Below the pieces are notes generated by a model. The model searched no databases. It saw only the letters and a program-made list of their open reading frames with translations, and had not been told where the DNA came from. DNA of 64,000 nt from Talinum fruticosum (taxonomy: Eukaryota; Streptophyta; Magnoliopsida; Caryophyllales; Talinaceae), in the NCBI GenBank assembly GCA_021018815.1, contig JAITYX010000030.1:3983001-4047000 (forward strand), written 5' to 3'. Position 1 is the stretch's first letter. Each line of letters begins with the position of its first letter. This document shows, piece after piece, positions 57,216-64,000 of this stretch. Made by a program: the position numbers and the translations under genes.

Positions 57216-58760
57216 AGTACATCACCATAGTCATAATGGTCATGTGTTTCCAGCTAGTGTTGAATTGTTCTTTTTGCAAATTCGAGGGACCCGAGAATGT
57301 AGCAAGATTGATCGCATTTTTATGTTAGTATTTGAAGTGTGAGATGTGAATATATTACTTGGTAGCTGAATTGATGGCATTTGAGTTCCCTGGTTAGTTA
57401 CTTTACTTGTACAAGATTGTAGATATTTTGTACACGTATGCCAATTACCTACATACACATATACGGTAGACGATTTCTATTTTATGTTTTTCGTTCTATT
57501 GCTGTGGTGATGAGAGTACTATTATCAACCATGAAACATTTAATTACAGCTAGATTCGATATTCTTGAACACTAACTACTAATCACAAAACATCCAAAAC
57601 ATCAAGGCGATTCTGCACTATATGCTTTCAGATAAAACGTGAGAATTTCTGGAGGATAACTAGTTTCATAATACTAGCCCCTAGAAGGGTAAATAGGCAC
57701 CTTAAACGAAAGTAAACGGCACTCTTAATTTAAATGGAGGGGGAACTTGGCCAAGCCTACCAAATACTTATTAGCCGCAAATTACATGCGTTCCTTAGTC
57801 ATAGAAATGTATTGGGGAGTTGAGAAATGGATTGTATTGGGAAAAGGCAAATAATGCCAATATATATATACACACTTCTGGTTGAAAGTGACTTGAGTGA
57901 GTGGCATTCGAGTCAAACATTACGTCTACTTTGGCAGCTACAACATCATGGAGGATTTAACACCGCTCATACTACAAGAGGAGAACACCAAATTTGAACA
58001 TCAATCATCTTCCCTCGGATATTTTACAAAGATAACTTTTTTACCATAAAAATAAGTACACTTTACACCCTTATAATTTACGGCTTACAATTTTATAACT
58101 AAATGGAATCGAACGACAAATAATATATATTTTTGGTAATGATTTGAAAGCATTTAATAACTGAACTGATACATACATGGTGATATGATAAGTTAAAAAC
58201 TTCATATGTGCGTCACAGTAATTGTTCATATAAAGCGTTGTCTGTGTGTGATTCTGTACGTAATAAGTGAGATAGACCATCTTCAGTAAAAGAAAAAAGA
58301 TCAAAGTAAAAAAATAACTTTGGAATATACTTAAACTAGGTTAAAACTTCAAAGGGTGGTCCACATTCTCCTTATGAAAACAGGGAAAAGGAAAGAGAAG
58401 AAAAAATTGCTACATATGTGGAGAAGATCATCACTAGTAAGCAAACTATTTTGAAACTGTTCTTTTGGGAAAGTTCATCCTCAATATAAGAAAGTTGAGT
58501 TCAAACCCTCAACACAACACATACATAGGATTTTTGTTGTAGTTTACTTTTATTTTTATTCCCTCCCTCCATCTCTCTTAATTGAGGGGCCCCTTTTTTT
58601 TTTTTTTTTTTTTTTGGTAATGAGCCCTCTTGATTGAGGGTTGGCTTGGTTGGTGGGGAAATCCCTTTGCATTTCAAGCCAACCATAACTTGATCCAACT
58701 AAATCTCCTTCCTCTTTCCTCTATCTCTCTGGTTCATGTGCTACTTCCCCTTGGTTCTCA
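57216..58760. other. Spacer: RABH1 3'UTR and purine permease upstream region
   Basis: About 57216-57480 should be RABH1 3'UTR. The rest is AT-rich with a poly-T run at about 58591-58615 and a CT-rich leader (58690-58740) before the permease ATG. No gene or mobile element is recognised. Confidence 0.5.
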
Positions 58761-60666
58761 ATGGATTCTGTTCATGATCAGCAAAAACAAGCCAGAGGTA
58801 AGTTTACTAGAAACGCGTATATACCCTTTTGCCTTTTCGAGCTTTTTCTTCTTCCTTTTCAAAACGAGATCTAAAGAGCTCTGCTCATATGCAAGATGAT
58901 AGCGCGTAATTGAAGTATCTAGAATGGAGTTTCACCCAGACTGATAATGTGTTGTTATTTTTCAATTGGAGCTGTATACCTTTCAGTATGTAAGGAAAAT
59001 TGTGGCTCTGTTTCCATTTTGCTGTTAGTTTTGAGTATGGAACAATTTTTGGGGAAGCATGTTTTATTTCTGAAAATAAAAAAGTACTAGTTTCTTGTGT
59101 TCTGTTCCATTTAGATGTAAGGAACTACAAGAAGTTATAAGGAGTTGTAAGATAATTGTAAAGTTATTATAAGAAGTTGTAAGAAGCTCTGAGACTATAA
59201 GTTAAAACTAAATAGAATAGGATCTTAATATGCTTTTGAAATATAATTTAATATGATATGCTTTTTTCCTCCAAAAAAAGGAAAAAAAAAACAAGAAACT
59301 GTACATAGAATAAGGATAAGTTAGTGAGTTTGAGACACTTGTATGTTCTATTTAACTGTAAGCATCTATAAGAAGTTGGATGATAGTTGTAAAGTCTGTA
59401 TGCAGTTGAAGTTGTAAGGAGTTATAAAATTATATATTTTAAAGTTAAAGGAGACAAGAACTTAGAATAAAACTTACGTAGACTTTGCATCATCCAAAGT
59501 ACTAGTGGTTCTTTAAATTTTGGTTGTAATAAATAAATGCAGGTAAAGAAGGTGAGAAAGGACCAAATGATGAAAAAGAAGATCAAACCTCAATTGTTAA
59601 GAAAATCAGCAAATTTCACTTGCCTAAGCTAAAACACTGGAAATGGTGGCTTCGAGTCATGACCTACATCCTCTGCGTCCTTGTTGGCCAAACTGTGGCC
59701 ACCCTCCTAGGGAGGCTGTACTATAACGAAGGTGGAAAGAGTAAATGGATGGCCACACTTGTGCAATCGGCTGGCTTCCCTATCCTCATCCCGTTCTTAT
59801 GTTTCCCCCTTAAACCTGACCCTTCACCATCGAATACTAGTCCTTCGCCCTTCAGATTGACCTTACTGTATGTTGGGTTTGGCCTTATCTTGACCATTGA
59901 CAACTTGATGTACTCCTATGGTCTTCTTTACATCCCCGTGTCAACATACTCTTTGTTATGTGCCACTCAACTAGCCTTCAACGCCGTGTCCTCTTACTTC
60001 ATCAACGGCCAAAAGTTCACCATCCTGATCCTCAACTCCCTCGTTCTTCTGAGTATATCTGCCTTTCTCTTAGCTATCAATGTCAATCATGATGATATGA
60101 GCGATAATGCCTCAAAGGGAAAGTACGTAGTTGGGTTTCTATGCACCCTAGGTGCCTCGGCCTTGTATTCATTGTTCCTCTCCTTAGTCCAATTCTCTTT
60201 CGAGAGGATAATCAAAAGCGAAACCTTTAAAGTGGTGTTGGACATGCAAGTTTACCCCTCGTTTGTGGCCACAATTGGTTGCGTGGTAGGGCTTTTTACT
60301 AGCGGAGAATGGAGAAACCTGAGACAGGAGATGATGGACTATGAGAAAGGGAGAGTGTCCTACACAATGACCCTAGCTTGGACGGCTATAGCTTGGCAAG
60401 CCTCTTCGATAGGGCTGCTGGGGTTGGTTTTCGAGGTCTCTTCTCTCTTCTCTAATGTGATCGGAACTCTGGGTCTGCCCATGGTTCCGGTTTTTGCTGT
60501 GGTGTTTTTCCATGACCAGATGAACGGGGTGAAGGTGATTGCTTTGGTCCTGGCCATATGGGGTTTCGTTTCGTACATTTATCAGCATTATCTCGATGAT
60601 ATTGAAGCTAGTAAGGCAAACAAGACGAGTGAGAAGGAAGAAGATGCTGCCACAGAAATTTGTTAA
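58761..60666 (+). CDS. Purine permease (PUP family) membrane transporter
   Basis: Two exons, 58761-58797 (MDSVHDQQKQAR and a split codon) and 59543-60666, join across a GT/AG intron to exactly 387 codons (386 aa). The body has about ten hydrophobic segments. It carries PUP signatures: GQTVATLLGRLYYNEGGKSK, IDNLMYSYGLLYIPVSTYSL, ATQLAFNAVSSYFINGQKFT, GEWRNLRQEM and FHDQMNGVKV. PUPs are plasma-membrane or endomembrane H+-coupled importers of purine bases, cytokinins and related compounds; the substrate of this member cannot be told. The tail is acidic and ends EDAATEIC. The 5' exon is short, and a start inside exon 2 would lose a charged N-terminal segment. No defect seen. Confidence 0.93.
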
Positions 60667-63409
60667 CGCCACAGAAATCAGAGTGATCAGGAAAATTGGC
60701 ATATTTCTGATGTTTCCCTTGCTCATATGTATTACTCTGTGCAATTATAATAAATTTAGGATGATACTGACTGTATGGAACTGTTGAGATACATGTGATT
60801 CTTTTAATGTAGAAATGTAGTAAAGGAGTAACATGAAAAATAATCAGTCAAAATTTGATTGAAGAAGCAAATTCTAATAAATTTTCAAGTCATAATATCT
60901 GAAACGAGATATGAAATTTTACTTTGTATAATTCCGAGTAGGTCACAAACAAACCAATTCCTATGTCGAAAGTATTGGAGTCTCATAAGTCAAAAAGTAT
61001 TAGATTAAAAGGTATTTATTTTATAAATATACATATATAAAAAACTATAATGTAAGTACAATATTTTGCCGTAAATTCATAACAAATTGACTACATAACG
61101 CTTGAAATTTTACGAAAAATTCCATTCATGAGCCCTCCGAGCTCAGACAAGCCCCCGCCAAAATAACTACATACTATACCGCTGTAGTTGGCCAATTGAT
61201 TTGAAAGTTGAAAATTCAAATCAAGCTACTTAAAATTAATCTCTGATGCATTTTTTGGTTGAATATGTTGAAACGCTCTCCTTTTTCAGGTTTTTATAGT
61301 TCTATTACTAAAGTCAAGTTACCGTTAGCCCATAAAAGGTAAATTTTCTTTATCATTATTTTTCTAAATATATGATTTGAACACAAATCCTTACTTATGG
61401 AGAATAAGTGCCAAATCACCTGAACAAATATCTGTTAGTATGTATCTTAGTTTAAAAAGTGCACTCAGAATCTGCCTGGGCTCACAAAAGCCCAAAACCC
61501 ACCCCTGGCATCTTCCAAAGGGTCAAACCCAAACCCTCAAAAAGCCCTCTGAGACGCACGCTAGAAAGCGGTTGTGCCTTGCGTGCCTCGAAGGGCTTTT
61601 TCTGTTTTTTTCCTATTTTTCTGTCTCACCCTCCCCCTCCTCTTTCTCTTGTCTTTGTAGAATGTGAGTAAGTGTGTTAGTTGCCCCCTTTTTTCGATCT
61701 ATGTTATTTTTTTCTTTTTTCTACTTGTTTTTTGGAGAAAATCGTAACGAATTCATTGTGTTATCACAATTTAACTCTTTGTTGTGGTACTTTTTATAGT
61801 TAAAATGTTATCTAATTATTTATTTGATGTTATCATCTAGCATATTCGACCAAAAATATTCCTTGGTAATAATTTTCAAATATTTTTAGTTAGTAAACCT
61901 CGTTCCAAAAATCCCGCACCTTCACCTCAAAACTCGTACCCCAGAACCCTATGCGCTTTTGTGCGCCTTAAGCTTTTCTAAACTAAGATATATACCCATT
62001 TATCAAGTGATACCTTGTCTGTCATCTCTTGTCCCATTACCTCATCCTAAATTTCGACGATTTTTATCATCTCCTAGCTAGAGTAATCTCTAATAATTTA
62101 TGTGTGTATATTTTTACACATAGGTATCGATCAATTTTGTTTACTGGAGTTGTCATCGCAAATCTTGGCCCAAATTTTCTTTATATAATTCAAACATTTA
62201 CGCCTTCTTTCACACACACACACACAAATGATAACCCATGGCATTTTAGAACTAAAATTGAATTTCCACATCTCAATTCTCATAGAATAAAAACTAATGA
62301 AAATGATTAAATTATTTTCTTTTAAGTGGGAAATACAATGAGATAAAGATTTCATAAAGCTGCAACAAATATTAGCTTACATAAATATAAACTTACCATG
62401 CGTATAATAACTAGCTATACGTGCTAGGGTGAGTGGTTACATGAATATTGAACTTACAAAATCTTAGTGAGTCTAAAAATTATTAGGTGATCCCAAATTC
62501 ATGCATCCAAATTATTAAAGACAAAAAGAAATTCCTTTTTCTAACCGCCCCTGATTTCCCCCTCCCTTTTATTAAGCAACACGTGTACCGGGTCCATTGT
62601 ATAAGCGCTGTAGCGAGTCAGATGAGTCATAGACAAATATGATTGAGTACATTAATTAACTATCCATCTATATTATCCATCCGTTATCCGTATTCTCTCA
62701 GATTTCGACCTCTGTTTACTGCTCAGGTCCATTGATAAGAGTGAAGTGAGATTCGCATTCTACTTGCTATAAGATCCTGAGACTTCTTCAAGTAGGCTAG
62801 ACATGGACACCAATGTTTCAGACTGCCCGGGAACGAAGTTTTGAAACCATGAACAAAGATACCAAATCAGCTCATGTCATGTAGTAGATTTGGCCTGAGG
62901 AGAGTGAAACTAACCCAACATCATTTTCATTTGGCACTGAAGGGTCACTGTTACCGATTCCATTCACCACTGGGTATGTTATATGCAACTAATACTGTAT
63001 ATGCAACTTCAACGATGTAAAGTGAGTGCCGTTGTCACTGTAAACCAGCATTTGCACTACTGTTTGTAAGTTAAATGTACGAATCAGCATAAGTTTTAAC
63101 ATCAGCAGTCACGTTACAGGATGAGAGAGTTGGTTATCTGAACGCACACTCCGGCCTCAGGACTACCATTCAAATCTTCAGTTTTCGTTTCAGCATTAGT
63201 TTTTACATTTTGTAGTCAATGTCAACTCAACTAACAGACAACAGCTAAATAATGAAATGATATTCAATTATCGCACAAGAATATACTCCATATGAGATGA
63301 TTTCATATCAGCTAAGCACAAGAAGTCCGCCAGGAACTGAAGATAATGGCTAGGAGACTTAAGAGCACATACCACAGAATTCAGAACTAGTGGTACGAAA
63401 GTATCAAGT
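60667..63409. other. Spacer between purine permease and FBA gene
   Basis: This includes the permease 3'UTR. No gene is visible. 61441-61995 holds a repeat with inverted ends (separate entry); a short (CA)n tract lies at 62210-62226. The remainder shows nothing recognisable. Confidence 0.5.
61442..61994. repeat. Candidate DNA transposon with TATCTTAGTTTA inverted ends
   Basis: The left end GTATCTTAGTTTAAAAAGTGCAC and the right end read inward TATATCTTAGTTTAGAAAAG are inverted repeats. GC-richer sequence next to both ends contains GCGCAC and CACAAAAGC words. There is no coding capacity, and a target duplication is not resolved (TA possible). Confidence 0.45.
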
Positions 63410-64000
63410 TCAGTGAGTACTGAGCAGTAGCAAGCTCTCCACAAAAGTATCCATGAAAAACACTTTGTCCCTATAACTTCTCGCAAGATCTTTGATTTCT
63501 GCACTCTTAATATTGTACAGTTTCACCCCTTCTTTCTTCACCATAACCAAAAGTTCACCGTTCCTGTTAAAGTTTAGAAATTGGTCATATTCCAAATCGA
63601 TCGTAAACCGCTTGACCCATGATTCACACGCACCATATTTCTCCATCACCCATATAGTGGAGTAACCTGGGTAAAGTTCCAACAATGCAAGTGATTCATC
63701 CAGAACTGCCAAAACCCTAGAGTGGTTAACCGTGCTCCTCCCATTGGGCAAGCCAAAGGTACTAAAGACCTCGTTTTTCACATCGAATGTAACCACATCA
63801 GAACCATACAAGGGATAAGGAACCATACACACGTCACACACTATCCAATGTATAGCCCCATTGAAAAAATCACTCCATCTGGGAACCTTAAGCTCTTGAA
63901 CGATTGGGTTTCGACCTTAGAACTCCTCCAAGCATGGCTCTTTAGGGAATAAATATGAACCAGTATTGGAAATGGGACCTGGCCAGGGTTCGGAGCCGGG
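63410..64000 (-). pseudogene. F-box-associated (FBA) domain protein, 3' part, with a frame break; continues off the window
   Basis: On the minus strand the sequence enters at 64000 in the frame PFPILVHIYSLKSHAWRSSK. It changes frame near 63870-63910, then continues RWSDFFNGAIHWIV, DVVTFDVKNEVFSTFGLP, LDESLALLELYPGY, WVMEKYGACESWVKRFTIDL and ends LLLLSTH at 63410. VYSLKS.SWR, FxNGAxHW, I..FD...E.F and WVMKEYG.ESW are hallmarks of plant FBA type 1 domains in SCF E3-ligase F-box proteins. The F-box itself would lie beyond 64000. The single frame break may be real or a sequence error; FBA genes usually lack introns here. Confidence 0.8.

Noticed and set aside
60360..60744. Minus-strand ORFs across the purine permease
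   Set aside because: They are antisense shadows of a well-conserved membrane protein with no domain of their own.
61377..61671. Two overlapping ORFs of 70-96 aa
   Set aside because: They lie within the candidate repeat 61442-61994, have low complexity and match no family I recognise.

Overview
This window is nuclear DNA of a flowering plant, most likely a eudicot. The genes are rich in introns with canonical GT/AG boundaries. Introns and spacers are AT-rich. Plant-specific families are present: a purine permease, an F-box/FBA protein, a RABH-type GTPase and a 23-kDa jasmonate-induced-protein-like family. The repeats are typical plant ones: Ty1/copia, CACTA, hAT MITEs and LINE relics. I cannot name the species from sequence alone.

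Gene-dense left part (1-25 kb). The minus strand carries a complete UPF1 RNA helicase gene (nonsense-mediated decay), which I resolved into 29 coding exons (15785 down to 533). Head-to-head with it, about 1 kb away, is a small plus-strand gene for the epsilon subunit of mitochondrial F1-ATP synthase (16814-19693). A minus-strand GOT1-like Golgi/ER vesicle-transport gene in six coding exons follows (24545 down to 21014). Their introns hold LINE 3'-end fragments, a SINE-like repeat and a 139-bp hAT MITE with a perfect 8-bp target duplication.

Repeat-rich middle (25-50 kb). Three damaged copies of a jasmonate-induced-protein-like gene sit in duplicated segments (near 26.8, 30 and 46.6 kb). A Ty1/copia element of about 8 kb (30473-38458) landed in the 5'UTR intron of the middle copy. 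The copy at 46.8 kb preserves the empty target site. Between the copies lies a cluster of CACTA-type elements defined by CACTA-like ends and 3-bp target duplications. One is nested in another and seems to carry a captured 5' fragment of a NAC-alpha gene. LINE relics, hAT-like MITEs, (TA)n tracts and SINE-like repeats fill the rest.

Right part (50-64 kb). A plus-strand RABH1/Rab6-like GTPase gene (50939-57115 or 57215), a plus-strand purine permease gene (58761-60666), and the 3' part of a minus-strand F-box-associated-domain gene that runs off the window (64000 down to 63410).

A cross-cutting observation: otherwise excellent conserved genes (UPF1 exons 22 and 25, the RABH1 last exon, the FBA gene) each show an isolated 1-base deficit or shift, mostly at homopolymers. 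The two LTRs of the copia element differ by about as many 1-base indels as substitutions. Residual indel error in a long-read assembly is the simplest reading and should be excluded before any of these genes is called a pseudogene.
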